In this document: in pieces, positions 36,622 through 46,439 of the stretch | How the letters are laid out: each line of letters starts with the position of its first letter | Numbering within the stretch: position 1 is the stretch's first letter | Assembly: GCF_024256385.1 (NCBI RefSeq) | Contig: NZ_JAMLFW010000003.1 | Coordinates: 62,001-126,000, forward strand | From: Anatilimnocola floriformis | GTDB taxonomy: Bacteria; Planctomycetota; Planctomycetia; Pirellulales; Pirellulaceae | Length of the DNA: 64,000 nucleotides | Reading direction: 5' to 3' | The notes under the pieces: model-generated | Databases searched by the model: none | What the model was told of the DNA's origin: nothing | Seen by the model: the letters and a program-made list of their open reading frames with translations, nothing else | Made by a program: the position numbers and the translations under genes

Positions 36622-36903
36622 ATGCCAAAGTCAGAATCCTCCCTCAGCGCTAAGAAACGTGCCCGTCAGAACTTGAAGAATCGGGCCGTGAACCGGGCCA
36701 CCAAGTCGATTCTCAAGACCCAGGTCCGCAAGGTCGTCGCCGCCGCGGCTGGCACCGATAAGGCCCAGACCGACGCCGAATTCAAGGCTGCCGTCGAAAA
36801 GCTCGACCGCGCCGCCGCCAAGGGTGTGATCCACAAGAACGCTGCCGCCCGCAAGAAGTCGCGGCTGTCGGCGATGCTGAAGAAGGCCAAGGCCGCCAAG
36901 TAG
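36622..36903 (+). CDS. rpsT: 30S ribosomal protein S20
   Basis: 93 aa, lysine/alanine/arginine-rich and all-helical. The N-terminal MPKSESSLSAKKRARQNLKN and the C-terminal GVIHKNAAARKKSRLSAML are diagnostic of S20, which binds 16S rRNA early in 30S assembly. Length fits the family. It lies alone, as usual for rpsT, followed by a hairpin at 36912. Only a weak ribosome site (GCAGG) precedes the ATG. Confidence 0.96.
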   Translation: MPKSESSLSAKKRARQNLKNRAVNRATKSILKTQVRKVVAAAAGTDKAQTDAEFKAAVEKLDRAAAKGVIHKNAAARKKSRLSAMLKKAKAAK

Positions 36904-36911
36904 TCGCGCCT

Positions 36912-36932
36912 ATTGTCACCCCAGGTGACAAT
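36912..36932 (+). terminator. rpsT: Hairpin after rpsT
   Basis: ATTGTCACC (36912-36920) pairs perfectly with GGTGACAAT (36924-36932) around a 3-base loop, 8 bp after the rpsT stop. No long T-tract follows, so it is a weak intrinsic terminator or an mRNA end stabiliser. Confidence 0.55.
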
Positions 36933-36981
36933 TTCGCGAAATTTCGTGGCAGCAGCAGTTTTCTTTTTCTAAGCTGCTGCC

Positions 36982-38202
36982 ATGCGCACTCACATCCTCT
37001 TCGCGGCGACTGTCTTCTTTCTTTGCCTCTCCTCGGCCAGCTTCGCCGAGGATACCGCGCTCGCGATCTTTCAAAAACGGATCGCGCCGATCCTACAAGC
37101 GCAGCGGCCATCGAGCTGCAGTGAATGCCATCTCAGCGGCGTCGACCTGAAGGACTACATTCGGCCGACGCAGCCCGAAACCTTTGCCGCCCTCCGCGAC
37201 GGCGGGCTCATCGATGTGCAGCAGCCAGGAAAATCGAAGCTGCTGCAGTTCATCGACCGCAAACCGGCCAAGCCAAGCATCGTCACCGAAAAGATCCGGG
37301 CCGAAGAATCAGCGGCCTTTCGCGCTTGGATCGAAGCCGCCGTGAAGGATCCGTCGCTCGCTGCCGCCAAAGCGACCGACACCGCCATCGGCCCGCAGTT
37401 GCCGCCGGAAGTGATCCGCCACGCCCGCCAAGACCGCGTGCTGCAATCCTTCCTCGACAACGTCTGGGCCGAAGCGGGCCGCTGTGCTGCCTGCCATTCG
37501 CCCGATCGCAATGCCCAGCAAGTGAAGAAGCACGGCGAACACATTTCCTGGATGAAGCTCCGCGATCCGCAAGCCACGCTCGCGCATCTGCTTGAGCATG
37601 AACTGATCGATCTAAAAGAGCCCGAAAAGAGCCTGCTCCTGCTCAAGCCGCTCAAAAAAGTGGAGCACGGCGGCGGCGTGAAGATGACCTTCGGCGATCG
37701 GACTTATCAGCAGTTTCGCAAATTCATCGATGACTACGCCGCGACGCAAGCCGGTCAATACAAAACTGCGAAGGAGCTGCCGCAGCCAAGCAATGAAGCC
37801 GCCGTCGTTTCCGAAATCTGGTTCAAGCTGACCGACATTCCCGCCGAGTACGACCAGCTGGTGCTGCGCCTCGAACTCTATCCGTTTGACGAGCAGACCA
37901 AGAAGTTTTCCAGCGAGCGCTGGGCTACGGCAGATCGGCAGATATTTGGCAAAGGTGGCCTGTGGCAAAATCACTTGAGCTTAGTCGCGCCCAAAGATTC
38001 GCCGCGAGCGAAAGAGCTGCTGCGGAATGCGACGCTTCCTGCCGGCAAGTACCTAGCCAAAATCTATCTCGATCGCAACGACAAGCTGACGAAGGAATAC
38101 CCGGCTCAACTCGGCGCAAAAGAATTGCTGACGGAGATCGAAGTCAACAGTCGCTGGCCGGCCGGATATGGAGCCATGACGGCAGTGAAGCTGCCGCGCT
38201 AG
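36982..38202 (+). CDS. Secreted protein with two CxxCH haem-binding motifs
   Basis: 406 aa with a signal peptide ending near residue 22 (ASFAED). C46-S-E-C49-H50 and C168-A-A-C171-H172 are CxxCH motifs, each in a cytochrome c-like setting, with haem expected to attach covalently outside the cytoplasm. The region ~260-400 is beta-rich with no motif. In planctomycetes such c-type domains are often fused to hydrolytic or binding modules (DUF1549-type proteins); this one lacks those. It converges on the Bat-like operon with 15 bp between the stops and is probably its own unit. Electron-transfer partner unknown. Confidence 0.75.
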   Translation: MRTHILFAATVFFLCLSSASFAEDTALAIFQKRIAPILQAQRPSSCSECHLSGVDLKDYIRPTQPETFAALRDGGLIDVQQPGKSKLLQFIDRKPAKPSIVTEKIRAEESAAFRAWIEAAVKDPSLAAAKATDTAIGPQLPPEVIRHARQDRVLQSFLDNVWAEAGRCAACHSPDRNAQQVKKHGEHISWMKLRDPQATLAHLLEHELIDLKEPEKSLLLLKPLKKVEHGGGVKMTFGDRTYQQFRKFIDDYAATQAGQYKTAKELPQPSNEAAVVSEIWFKLTDIPAEYDQLVLRLELYPFDEQTKKFSSERWATADRQIFGKGGLWQNHLSLVAPKDSPRAKELLRNATLPAGKYLAKIYLDRNDKLTKEYPAQLGAKELLTEIEVNSRWPAGYGAMTAVKLPR

Positions 38203-38217
38203 TCGCAACTGCCTCCA

Positions 38218-39159
38218 TCACCACGGCGTGAATCGCAATCCAAAAGCAGTCAGTTGTTGTACTGCGAGTAGCACTAGCCCGGCGAGCGCGAACGGCGGGA
38301 AGTAGTCGAGCCAAGTTGTTTGTGCAGCGACGAGCTTGGCCCGCTGCAGACTATCGATCCGTTTGAATACGCCGCGCAGCGCCGGCATGTCGCCCGATTC
38401 GAAAATCTCACCCTTGGTGATCTGCGCGACGGTCCGCAGTTCTTCGGGCGGCGTGCCGTTGCGAATCGAGAGGATGTAGACCACGATGTTTTTCTTCAGC
38501 AGTTCCCGCGCGATGATCTCGGCCTGGCCGTTTTTCAGGTCGGGGCTTTCGCCGTCGGTGAGCACGATGATCATGCGGTCGCCATCGTGTCGCTCTTCGA
38601 GCACGCGGGCACATTCCTTCAGGGCGCTTCCCACCTTCGTGCCGTCCCACCACTTGAGCGGAAACGTCCCCGGTCCGACAAACGGCGTGGCGAGACGAAT
38701 GGCAGAGAGATCGGTCGTCAGCGGCACCCAGTGCATCACGCCGGAGGTGAAAATCGTGAAGCCGAACGCGTCCCCTTTGCGAAACGTCGTGAACTCGTTG
38801 ATCGCTTCCATGGCCGCGTCATACTTGGTGTAGGCCTTGCCGTCCTTTTTGATCTTGTCGCCGAGCGGATCGTTCATGCTGCCCGAGGTATCGAGCGCGA
38901 TCTGAATATTGGCAACCTGCGACGGATAGTTCGGCGGCCCTTCGATGAGCGGCCCCGCCCATACGAAAATCGCGACTGCCAGAATGGCTGCAGGAAGCAA
39001 ATCCGTGGTCCGCACTAACCAATGCAGCCAGGCCCCGCGGCGTAATTGACCATGATCAAAGGGCAGCACCACCGGCCGGCCGCGCCGCCACCATTGCCAA
39101 CAACCGAGCAAAATTGGCAGGCAGAGAAGCGGCAGCAATCCTGGACGGGAAAAGATCAT
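38218..39159 (-). CDS. BatA/BatB-type VWA membrane protein (last gene of Bat-like operon)
   Basis: 313 aa from ATG 39159; the frame continues upstream to 39258 but that part overlaps the preceding gene. N-terminal membrane helices (~6-20, ~52-69) and a C-terminal helix (~290-310) frame a von Willebrand A domain with the MIDAS motif D90-T-S-G-S94, a threonine near 160 and LTDGES. This is the Bat arrangement; a metal ion at the MIDAS site should bind partner proteins in the periplasm. The start lies 2 bp after the upstream stop, so it is translationally linked. Confidence 0.88.
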   Translation of the reverse strand: MIFSRPGLLPLLCLPILLGCWQWWRRGRPVVLPFDHGQLRRGAWLHWLVRTTDLLPAAILAVAIFVWAGPLIEGPPNYPSQVANIQIALDTSGSMNDPLGDKIKKDGKAYTKYDAAMEAINEFTTFRKGDAFGFTIFTSGVMHWVPLTTDLSAIRLATPFVGPGTFPLKWWDGTKVGSALKECARVLEERHDGDRMIIVLTDGESPDLKNGQAEIIARELLKKNIVVYILSIRNGTPPEELRTVAQITKGEIFESGDMPALRGVFKRIDSLQRAKLVAAQTTWLDYFPPFALAGLVLLAVQQLTAFGLRFTPW

Positions 39160-39161
39160 GG

Positions 39162-39995
39162 TTAGTTGAGGGCTTCTAAATCGGTGAGCAGTTGCTTGGC
39201 TGCGACATTGCTGGCCGAGGTCGAACGTGCATGGAACCAACGCTCGACGCTGCTCCACTGCGGCCCGGCCTGCGGATGCTGCCGCAATTGTTCAATCGTC
39301 TCGCTCAGCCGTTGTTCTGAAAGGTTGAGTCGCTGCGACCAGAAGGCGAGCAGCAGTTGTTCCAAATCGGTCTGCTGTTGCGGCGTTAATTCGGTGCGAG
39401 CTGCCTGTTGCAGCAATTGCCGCAATCGTTGCGTGATATTCGGCCGCGGCGGCGCAGTGATCTGGCGTTTGCTCCAGTCTCGGCTGTAATAAATCAGCGG
39501 CACGAGTAGCAGAGCCCACGAACCCCAAGCGAGCGTCATCAGCAGGCTGTAGTTGGTGTGCAAGTCGATCGATGAAGGCTTGGTGTTGAATAGCTCTCCC
39601 GAATATTTTTCGGGAATGAGAGCTGCTACGGAAACATCGAATGCAGTTTGCGGCGCGGGGCGTTTGCCATCGGGGTCGGCGAGCGACTTGCCGATGTCGT
39701 GCTGGCCGGGACCGAAGGCCATGTAGCGAATGTCGTAGCGATAGCCGTCCTTCGTTTTCTCCTCGCTCGCAATGCGAACGGAAAGTGCATCACCTGGAGT
39801 GAACGGCGCTGCGATCAACTTCGGCCCGGCGACTTCAATCGTCCGTTGCCCTTCGACTCCGATCGTCACAGCACCGTTGCGTCGCCAGCGAATCGCAAAG
39901 AAAGCTCCCGCGCCAACCAGCAACAGCAGCACGATCGTCACGCGGAGCGAGACGGATCGCAGGTTGCTCGAAGGTGTAGTTGCCGACGATGACAT
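39162..39995 (-). CDS. Two-helix membrane protein, DUF4381-like, in Bat-like operon
   Basis: 277 aa. An N-terminal membrane helix (~18-35) and a second near 155-172 enclose a ~120-residue periplasmic beta-rich part (IGVEGQRTIEVAGPKLIAAPF). The C-terminal ~100 residues are helical and glutamine/leucine-rich, probably cytoplasmic. Position between DUF58 and VWA genes and the topology fit the DUF4381-like component of MoxR/Bat operons, although similarity is by context and layout rather than a motif. Gaps to neighbours are 2-3 bp. Confidence 0.6.
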   Translation of the reverse strand: MSSSATTPSSNLRSVSLRVTIVLLLLVGAGAFFAIRWRRNGAVTIGVEGQRTIEVAGPKLIAAPFTPGDALSVRIASEEKTKDGYRYDIRYMAFGPGQHDIGKSLADPDGKRPAPQTAFDVSVAALIPEKYSGELFNTKPSSIDLHTNYSLLMTLAWGSWALLLVPLIYYSRDWSKRQITAPPRPNITQRLRQLLQQAARTELTPQQQTDLEQLLLAFWSQRLNLSEQRLSETIEQLRQHPQAGPQWSSVERWFHARSTSASNVAAKQLLTDLEALN

Positions 39996-39998
39996 GAA

Positions 39999-40850
39999 TT
40001 AATCGTGCCCCAGCGATTTGCGATGCTTCAGAAAATACCGCACTCGCGGCAGGACTGGCTCGTCGATGGGAATGTGCAAAAACTCGATGCCGCTCTGCAC
40101 GAGTGATTCGCGAATGCGGTCGCTGCTGGTCAATTTCGTCCAGCCATGCAGTACTGCCTTTGTCCCGGTCTCGGCTTCGCGAGCGCGAAAGATACCGCCG
40201 CGGGGAAGTTTCACTTCGGCGGGATCTTGTAGCCACAGCACGACGAGCTCGTGATTGGTGGCCAGCAGTTCCATCACTTCCAGCGAACCTTCGTCGTGCA
40301 GATCGCTGAGGACAAACACGATCGACCGCGACTTAAGTGATGCTGCCAGCGTTCGCAGCCGCGTCGACAGTTGCGTACGCTCTTGAAAATCGAACTGCCG
40401 CAGCTGTTCGGCCCATTGCAGCAAACTCTGCGACGAGAGCGTCGGCGTGATGCGCAAATCACGTTCGCCGCCGGCGATCAAGCCGACCGGGCTGAGACGT
40501 TCGAGCCCCGCCTGACCAATGCCGGCCGCGAGGCGAACGGCCCAGTAGTACTTGTTGCGCTCGACTGAGCCCACGCACATTGACGCGGAAGTATCGACCG
40601 CGAGATAAATCGGCACTTGGCGGGCCGCTTCGTATTCTTTGACGAACGGCTTGCCGGTACGTGCCGTCACTCGCCAATCGATCAGCTTCACGGGATCGCC
40701 CGGCTCGTACTTGCGCGACTGCGCGTACTCCAGCCCCGAGCCGAGGAAGCGCGAAGCATCGCCGCCAAAGCTGAGGCTATCGGCCAGCAATTTGATTTCG
40801 AATTCAAATTGCCGGCGCGGATTCGTGATGGGTGGAAGCAAGTACGACAT
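39999..40850 (-). CDS. DUF58 (VWA-like) protein in Bat-like operon
   Basis: 283 aa, soluble. The DUF58 core is clear: SGLEYAQSRKYEPGD, then IDWRVTARTGKPFVKEYE (~53-73), then YLAVDTSASM, a degenerate MIDAS-like motif. DUF58 proteins accompany MoxR ATPases and Bat VWA proteins. The gene starts 9 bp after the MoxR stop and ends 3 bp before the next start, so the complex is made together. Confidence 0.9.
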   Translation of the reverse strand: MSYLLPPITNPRRQFEFEIKLLADSLSFGGDASRFLGSGLEYAQSRKYEPGDPVKLIDWRVTARTGKPFVKEYEAARQVPIYLAVDTSASMCVGSVERNKYYWAVRLAAGIGQAGLERLSPVGLIAGGERDLRITPTLSSQSLLQWAEQLRQFDFQERTQLSTRLRTLAASLKSRSIVFVLSDLHDEGSLEVMELLATNHELVVLWLQDPAEVKLPRGGIFRAREAETGTKAVLHGWTKLTSSDRIRESLVQSGIEFLHIPIDEPVLPRVRYFLKHRKSLGHD

Positions 40851-40859
40851 GGGTATGGA

Positions 40860-41846
40860 TTACAGCTCTCGCATGATCTCTTCGAGCACATCGCGAGCAT
40901 GCACGCCGCGAGCGACGCTTTCGTAAGTCAAACGGATGCGGTGCAGGATCACGTCTTCGGCGAGCGCGATCATATCTTCCGGCACCACGTAACTGCGGTC
41001 ATGCAACAACGCCCGCGCTCGCGAAGCTTGCAGCAGCGCGAGTCCCGCGCGTGGGCTGCAACCAACGGCCAGGGCTGGATGTTCGCGCGTGCGGCGAACA
41101 GTACGCACCACGTGTTCGGTGAAAGCATCGCTGACGTGAATCGTCTGCACCTGCTCCATCATGTTGACGAGTTCCGGAATGCCGCATACCGGGCTTTCGC
41201 CGATCATGTCGAAGGCCGAACGGGGGACTGCGCCGCCACCCTCTTGCCTGGCGAGACCCATATTGAGCTGACGGCGATAGACTTCCTTTTCCTGATCGGC
41301 TGAGGGGAACTCTAGCCGGTGGCAGAGCATGAAGCGATCGAGCTGCGCTTCGGGGAGTTCGAACGTGCCTGATTGTTCGATCGGATTCTGCGTGGCGATG
41401 ACGAGAAACGGCGCTGGCAGGGAAAACGTATTGCCGCCGAGCGTGACTTTGCGTTCTTGCATCGCTTCGAGCAAGCAGCCCTGCACCTTGGGCGCGGCGC
41501 GGTTGATTTCGTCAGCGAGGAGCAGGTTGGTGAAGACCGGCCCTTTGTGAATGCGAAACTTGTGCGTGGCCTGATCGAGAATTTCCGAACCGATGACATC
41601 GGACGGCAGCATGTCGATGGTGAACTGCACCCGGCCGAAGCCCATGCCGATGGTCCGCGCGACGGCGTTGACGAGCAGGGTCTTGGCGAGGCCCGGTACC
41701 CCTTCCAGCAGCAAGTGACCGCCGGTTAGCAGGGCGATCAAAATACGTTCGACGACGACATCCTGTCCCACGACGACCTTGGCCACGCGAGCGCGGATCT
41801 CTTGGATCTGCGCGGCGGCAACGGAGTTTATTTCAGCAGTGCTCAC
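40860..41846 (-). CDS. MoxR-family AAA+ ATPase
   Basis: 328 aa. Walker A GVPGLAKT (49-56), Walker B LLLADEIN (~105-112), sensor region IATQNPIEQSGTFELPEAQLDRF and an arginine-rich C-terminal helical lid are all typical of MoxR. It should use ATP to remodel or assemble the VWA/DUF58 proteins of the same operon. In many Bat operons moxR is first; here three genes precede it with a 42-bp gap. Confidence 0.94.
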   Translation of the reverse strand: MSTAEINSVAAAQIQEIRARVAKVVVGQDVVVERILIALLTGGHLLLEGVPGLAKTLLVNAVARTIGMGFGRVQFTIDMLPSDVIGSEILDQATHKFRIHKGPVFTNLLLADEINRAAPKVQGCLLEAMQERKVTLGGNTFSLPAPFLVIATQNPIEQSGTFELPEAQLDRFMLCHRLEFPSADQEKEVYRRQLNMGLARQEGGGAVPRSAFDMIGESPVCGIPELVNMMEQVQTIHVSDAFTEHVVRTVRRTREHPALAVGCSPRAGLALLQASRARALLHDRSYVVPEDMIALAEDVILHRIRLTYESVARGVHARDVLEEIMREL

Positions 41847-41888
41847 AGTACGTTCTTTGAGAAAGGATTGTTTTGTTGAAAACTAGAA

Positions 41889-44800
41889 TTAGCTGAGCGC
41901 GGTACGTACCCAACGATCGGCCAGCGAACGCAAGTCGCTCGTCGAGCGCGGGCTTGAGTCGGGAGCAAAGCTGCCGCGCTCGAGCGAGTTGATCTCACGC
42001 TCGAGTTCGGTTCGCTGCGCGTCGCTCAGTGTCGCTTGCTTGCTGTTGCGGATCCGATGCAGCAAGTTCGCCACGGCAAACGGCGTGGCATCGCGCGGAG
42101 TGACAAAGGCCGGCGCTGCTGTTTCGGCAACCGGTTGCTTCCACAGCAATTGCGTGAGAACCAGGCCGGCGACGACCAGCACCACGAGCCCACCGCCGAT
42201 CCAGGCATAGTAGTTCGGCTGAGCAAGAGCGGCCGCGGCCTGACCTTCGACGAGCGTCACTTTCGCGGCCGCTTCGACAGGATCCATGTCTTTGTAGGTG
42301 CGATAGATAACCGCGGTCGTTTCGTTCTTCGGCTGCGGAAATTGGAACTCCACCTTGTTCGTCGCCCCTTGCAGCAGTGGCGCGGGATCGAGTTCGACGG
42401 TCCAATTGCGTTCCGACTTCGCGTACAAGCCGTCGTCGCCGCTGTGTAACTCGCTGACGTGCAGCCCTTCGCGGTTGTCGACGTTTTTCACTGGCAGGCC
42501 GAACGACTTCAGATCAAGCAGATCGTCGAGATCGGGAACCAATCCGTTCGAAGTGGCAATCACGTCGAGCTTCAGTCGTTTGTGTTCCGCGAGTTCGCGG
42601 GCATCTACGATTTCGGTGATGGCAATCGCGGCCGCAGTGCGGCGCGACGGTGCATCGGGAGCGATCTCGATCAGCACCGGCGTCGACGGCAGCGGAATAA
42701 CCACCTTGCCATCGCGATCGAAAAAGTCGAGTTCAATCTCCAGCGGCGGCACACGATCGACTGTGCCGTCTTTGGCAACCAGATGCAAATAGGCGAGCGG
42801 CGTTTCTTGCCACTTCTCTTTCGATTCGGTTGATTTCACTTCGGGCGCTGCAGCAGTTTTCGCCACGCTCATTTCCAAACCTTCGGGAATCATCGGCTGA
42901 GCGCCGGCCATCGGATCGGCGAAGATGATCGACTTGATTTCGAAAAAATCGGCGAGAGCCAAGCGAAGCGATTCTTCGAAACGATCGCGATAGAGAGGAT
43001 TCTCAACGATCGTTTTTCCAGAGACCGTTCGCCGAGTTTCGTTCTGCAGGTATTTGCCAAAGCCGCCGGCTTCGCGGGCCAGATCGGGAGTGTGGACGAG
43101 CGTCACAAAGACGCCGAACTGGCCGTTCTGGCGGATCTTGGTGCTGCCGTCGACACGAGCTCGCAGGCGAATCTCTTTCAGCAGCGATTCGTAGTACTGC
43201 ACCTTTTCTTCGGCGGGATAGACCGTCGCGTTGCGGCCAGTGATCTCGACCGCGCTCGACAAGTAACGGTACTTCATCTGCGGCGCGATGACGTTGGCTT
43301 TCACGTTGTCGGCCACCATCGTCGAAAACATCTGCAGGTGTACGCCGCCGGCGCCCTTCGGCAGGCTCTTCATGGCCTGGCTGATTTCGACGAGCGACTC
43401 GTGCGTGACGCCTTTTCGCAAGTTCACTTCGCTGTCGTTGGCAATCCCGAGGATGCCATAAAACCATGAGCGATACGGCAACAGGCTGAACTCAGCCCGA
43501 CTCATTTTCGGCACTGCTTCGGCATAGGCTTTGGCGCCAGCGCGAAAGCGCTCGAGAGCGGCCGAAGAGCGTTTGAGATACGTGGCAAAGCGATCGCTGC
43601 CGCCGGTGCTCGAGGCCACAGCTTGAAAGTAAGCGAATTCGGCCCATTCGGCGAGAATCGAGCCGCCGGTGCAGGTCGTTCGCCAATCGTCGGGATGAGC
43701 GGCCAGCCACTCGGTGGCGATGGTGTCGGCTTGCGAATAGCCATCGTTCACGAGCTCAAAAACATCATCGGAGTCGCGCTTCGTCGCAGCGTCGGTTTGC
43801 ACAGCCAGGTTGCGCCAATGAGCGCCGAGCTTGAAACGCATCCGCTCAAGCAGCGAAAGCAACAGAGTCGGCGGCAAGTTTTCGAGGGGACCGAAGACCT
43901 GCACCATTTGATCGCGAGTGTAGATTTCTGCTTTGCTGTGGCAGAGATCGAAGGCGGTGACGACCATTCCCTCGTTAAGAAGTTTGCGTGCTTCGGGATC
44001 GAGCGATTTGAGCATCGCTCCAAGTTGCCTCAAACTCTGCTCTTGCTCGGCGCGGGTGAGCACAATCGAGTGGCCATCGAGCTTGTATTGGCGGATTGCT
44101 TCGGGCGTGAAGCTGGGGTCGTGCAGTTGTGTCCAGCGGAGCAGGTAAGCGCTACCGAGTTCGCCGGCGGCTGCTTTGTCGCGGCGGCTGAACTCGGCGA
44201 GCTGCGGCACGAGCCGCTCGAGATTGTCAGACAGGAGCGTGACGCGCGCGATCATCAGCTTGACCGAGCTCGACACCTGCGGCTCGAGCACGGCCAGCCA
44301 TTCATCGGCAGGGGCGGTGCGGAGCAACTCTTCGATTCCCACGTGCTGATACTTTTCGCGACTGTCGATCGAGGCCTTTTTCCAGGTCGGATAAACGCTC
44401 AACGTCTGCTGAGCTTCTGCGTGCCAGTTGCGGGCGTAGAGGTTGGCGAAGGTTGGGCCAGGAGGGCTGCTGAGTCGCTTGTTCTTGGCGAGCAGCTGCA
44501 TCGCGGTCTCTTGTAGTTCGAGATTGACGCGGCGAATGTGGAAGTCGACATCGATTTGGCCGCGGGCCGTTTTGCGGCCGAGGAGCGCGATCAGTTCCCA
44601 GCCGATTTCCTTCTGGCCATCGTCGCCGAGCACTGCGCCGAGCCGGTTTCGAACCGTTTCGGGCGTCGATTGCAGCATGGCGAGGTGCAGGCTCGTGAGT
44701 GCTTCGTCACGTTCTTCGGCGGTGCGGTTGGCATCACGCAGCGTGGCGAGAAGTGGCTCCCAGTTGGGCTCGGCCAGTTTTGCGGGAGCATCGGGCTTCA

Positions 44801-45617
44801 GGCCGGCCGTGAGCTCAGGAATTTCGTTTTCTTTGAGTCCAAATTCCTTGGCTTCGGTCCAAAACTCTGCCGAAGCGAGCGCGCGGGCCGCAGCGTTTCG
44901 TTTCGCTGGATCACTGCCGCCGAGCCGGGCCGTTCCCTTCTTCAGCTGATTCATCAGCTCGGTGCGCGACTCGTTTTTGGCGATGGCGTGGTTCAGCAGC
45001 TTGCCGATGGAGATCGTTTGCTTGTCGGTGAGTTCGGTCGGGGCAGCATCGGCGATGCGAAGCACATCAAGCGGCAGCAAGATCGGCTTGGGGTTGGCCC
45101 ACATCAGTTCGTTGAGAACCTTGCTGTACATCCGCTGCGGAAAATCGCTGGGATATTTGACAATCAGATCGTGGAATTTTTCCCATTCGCCGGCATGCAC
45201 GTAGAGTGGGAATTTCTCTTCGTCGGGCAGGTCCTTGTCGCCACCGCTGCCCATGCGAGCAACCGCGCGGAAGACTTCTTCGGGTGTGCGCGAGAGCTTA
45301 GCTCGCAAGCAAGCATCGCCGCGATCGGTGATCACCTTCATGGCCGCTCGCGCGGCGGCTTCTTCGGCTTCGGCTTTGAGGCGGGCCTCGACCTTGAGTC
45401 GCGCTTCCTCGGCTTTCTTGAGTTCCGCAGCCCGCTTGGCTTCCTCGGCTGCGCGTTTGGCTTCTTCCGCCGCTTTCTTGGGGTCTTCCGGTTTGGTTTC
45501 GGTCTTGGCCGGTTCGTCTACTTTTTCCTGCGCACGAGCGAATGGCTGCAAAACGCTCACGGCCAGCAGGAGCAGGCTGCAGGCTGCGAAAGAACGGGCT
45601 TGGAGGAGATGCTTCAT
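41889..45617 (-). CDS. Giant secreted/membrane protein in Bat-like operon, possibly BatD-like in position
   Basis: 1242 aa from ATG 45617; an in-frame ATG eight codons upstream lacks the signal-peptide context. A signal peptide (~1-28) is followed by an extremely A/E/K-rich helical stretch (~30-95, repeats of AEEAKRAAE), then ~1000 residues of mainly helical, repeat-like sequence with no family I recognise, a beta-rich part (~960-1120), a membrane helix at ~1136-1158 and an ~80-residue charged cytoplasmic tail. Signal peptide, large outside part and single C-terminal helix mirror BatD, but no BatD sequence motif is seen. Gaps are 36 and 42 bp. Confidence 0.75.
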   Translation of the reverse strand: MKHLLQARSFAACSLLLLAVSVLQPFARAQEKVDEPAKTETKPEDPKKAAEEAKRAAEEAKRAAELKKAEEARLKVEARLKAEAEEAAARAAMKVITDRGDACLRAKLSRTPEEVFRAVARMGSGGDKDLPDEEKFPLYVHAGEWEKFHDLIVKYPSDFPQRMYSKVLNELMWANPKPILLPLDVLRIADAAPTELTDKQTISIGKLLNHAIAKNESRTELMNQLKKGTARLGGSDPAKRNAAARALASAEFWTEAKEFGLKENEIPELTAGLKPDAPAKLAEPNWEPLLATLRDANRTAEERDEALTSLHLAMLQSTPETVRNRLGAVLGDDGQKEIGWELIALLGRKTARGQIDVDFHIRRVNLELQETAMQLLAKNKRLSSPPGPTFANLYARNWHAEAQQTLSVYPTWKKASIDSREKYQHVGIEELLRTAPADEWLAVLEPQVSSSVKLMIARVTLLSDNLERLVPQLAEFSRRDKAAAGELGSAYLLRWTQLHDPSFTPEAIRQYKLDGHSIVLTRAEQEQSLRQLGAMLKSLDPEARKLLNEGMVVTAFDLCHSKAEIYTRDQMVQVFGPLENLPPTLLLSLLERMRFKLGAHWRNLAVQTDAATKRDSDDVFELVNDGYSQADTIATEWLAAHPDDWRTTCTGGSILAEWAEFAYFQAVASSTGGSDRFATYLKRSSAALERFRAGAKAYAEAVPKMSRAEFSLLPYRSWFYGILGIANDSEVNLRKGVTHESLVEISQAMKSLPKGAGGVHLQMFSTMVADNVKANVIAPQMKYRYLSSAVEITGRNATVYPAEEKVQYYESLLKEIRLRARVDGSTKIRQNGQFGVFVTLVHTPDLAREAGGFGKYLQNETRRTVSGKTIVENPLYRDRFEESLRLALADFFEIKSIIFADPMAGAQPMIPEGLEMSVAKTAAAPEVKSTESKEKWQETPLAYLHLVAKDGTVDRVPPLEIELDFFDRDGKVVIPLPSTPVLIEIAPDAPSRRTAAAIAITEIVDARELAEHKRLKLDVIATSNGLVPDLDDLLDLKSFGLPVKNVDNREGLHVSELHSGDDGLYAKSERNWTVELDPAPLLQGATNKVEFQFPQPKNETTAVIYRTYKDMDPVEAAAKVTLVEGQAAAALAQPNYYAWIGGGLVVLVVAGLVLTQLLWKQPVAETAAPAFVTPRDATPFAVANLLHRIRNSKQATLSDAQRTELEREINSLERGSFAPDSSPRSTSDLRSLADRWVRTALS

Positions 45618-45653
45618 CACAGATTCCAAAATCCAAAACACGAATGCGATTCC

Positions 45654-46439
45654 TTACGAGCCTTTTTCAAACTCAGGCGGCGTGATTTCGCTGTTGTTCA
45701 GTGTGGGGGCACGCGGGCGACTGTCGGGCGGAGCGACATTGGTTCCCGAGGTCGGCGGAGCTTGCGTCGGCGGCGTGAATGTGACAGTCGTCGCAGCACC
45801 GCCGCCACTACCACCACCAGCGGGCGGCGGTGGAGGTGTGGGAAGGTTCGCCGATTTGATGACCACTTCCAGATTCTTGCGATCGAGGCCGTTGCGGTCG
45901 GCAAGGCTGTGCTCGGCAAGGAAACGAAAGTTCTGCCGCGAAAGTTCCCACTGTTTCATCCAGACTTGCTTCTCGGCCGATTCCAGTCGGAGCGCGATCA
46001 TCGCTTGATAATGGACGCGGCCGAGAAAGTCGCGGGCGTCGAAGGCCAGTTGCGACTGCGGGCCGTGGGTGGCTTCGACGTGTTCGACGAACTGCCGCGT
46101 GTCGGTGAGTGTATCGTCGAGCTTGCCGAGCTGGAACGCCGCTTTGAGTTGAGCCAATCGCAATTGATCGCGGGCCACCGTCGCAGCCGTGGCGTTATCG
46201 CTTGTCACCGGCACGGCGCTCACGGCCTTGCCGTAAGCGGCGATTGCTTGTTCCCAGTGCTGATTCTGCTCGTGCTTCTCTGCCTCAGCTTTTAGCTCGG
46301 CCGCTTCGCGCCAGGCGAGTTCGCGCTGACCCGGGCCGAAGTGATAACTCACCAGCGCGACAGGCACGAGCAACCACAGCAGGATCAGCCACTTCCTGAT
46401 GATTTTGAAATTAAGTTTAAGATTTAATGGAGATGTCAT
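45654..46439 (-). CDS. TPR membrane protein, BatC-like in position
   Basis: 261 aa from ATG 46439, which overlaps the upstream VWA stop as ATGA; a longer upstream frame lies inside that gene. One N-terminal helix (~17-37, WLILLWLLVPVALVSYHF) anchors a TPR-like region (~50-180; AEKHEQNQHWEQAIAAYGKAVSAVP). The C-terminus is proline/glycine/threonine-rich, with a run of prolines and glycines near 205-220. In Bat operons a TPR protein (BatC) follows the VWA proteins, as here. Confidence 0.75.
   Translation of the reverse strand: MTSPLNLKLNFKIIRKWLILLWLLVPVALVSYHFGPGQRELAWREAAELKAEAEKHEQNQHWEQAIAAYGKAVSAVPVTSDNATAATVARDQLRLAQLKAAFQLGKLDDTLTDTRQFVEHVEATHGPQSQLAFDARDFLGRVHYQAMIALRLESAEKQVWMKQWELSRQNFRFLAEHSLADRNGLDRKNLEVVIKSANLPTPPPPPAGGGSGGGAATTVTFTPPTQAPPTSGTNVAPPDSRPRAPTLNNSEITPPEFEKGS

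Noticed and set aside
44538-46295. 585-residue plus-strand open frame opposite the giant Bat-like gene
   Set aside because: It lies fully antisense to genes with signal peptide, membrane helix and operon spacing, has no recognisable domain, and long antisense frames are expected in this GC-rich DNA.
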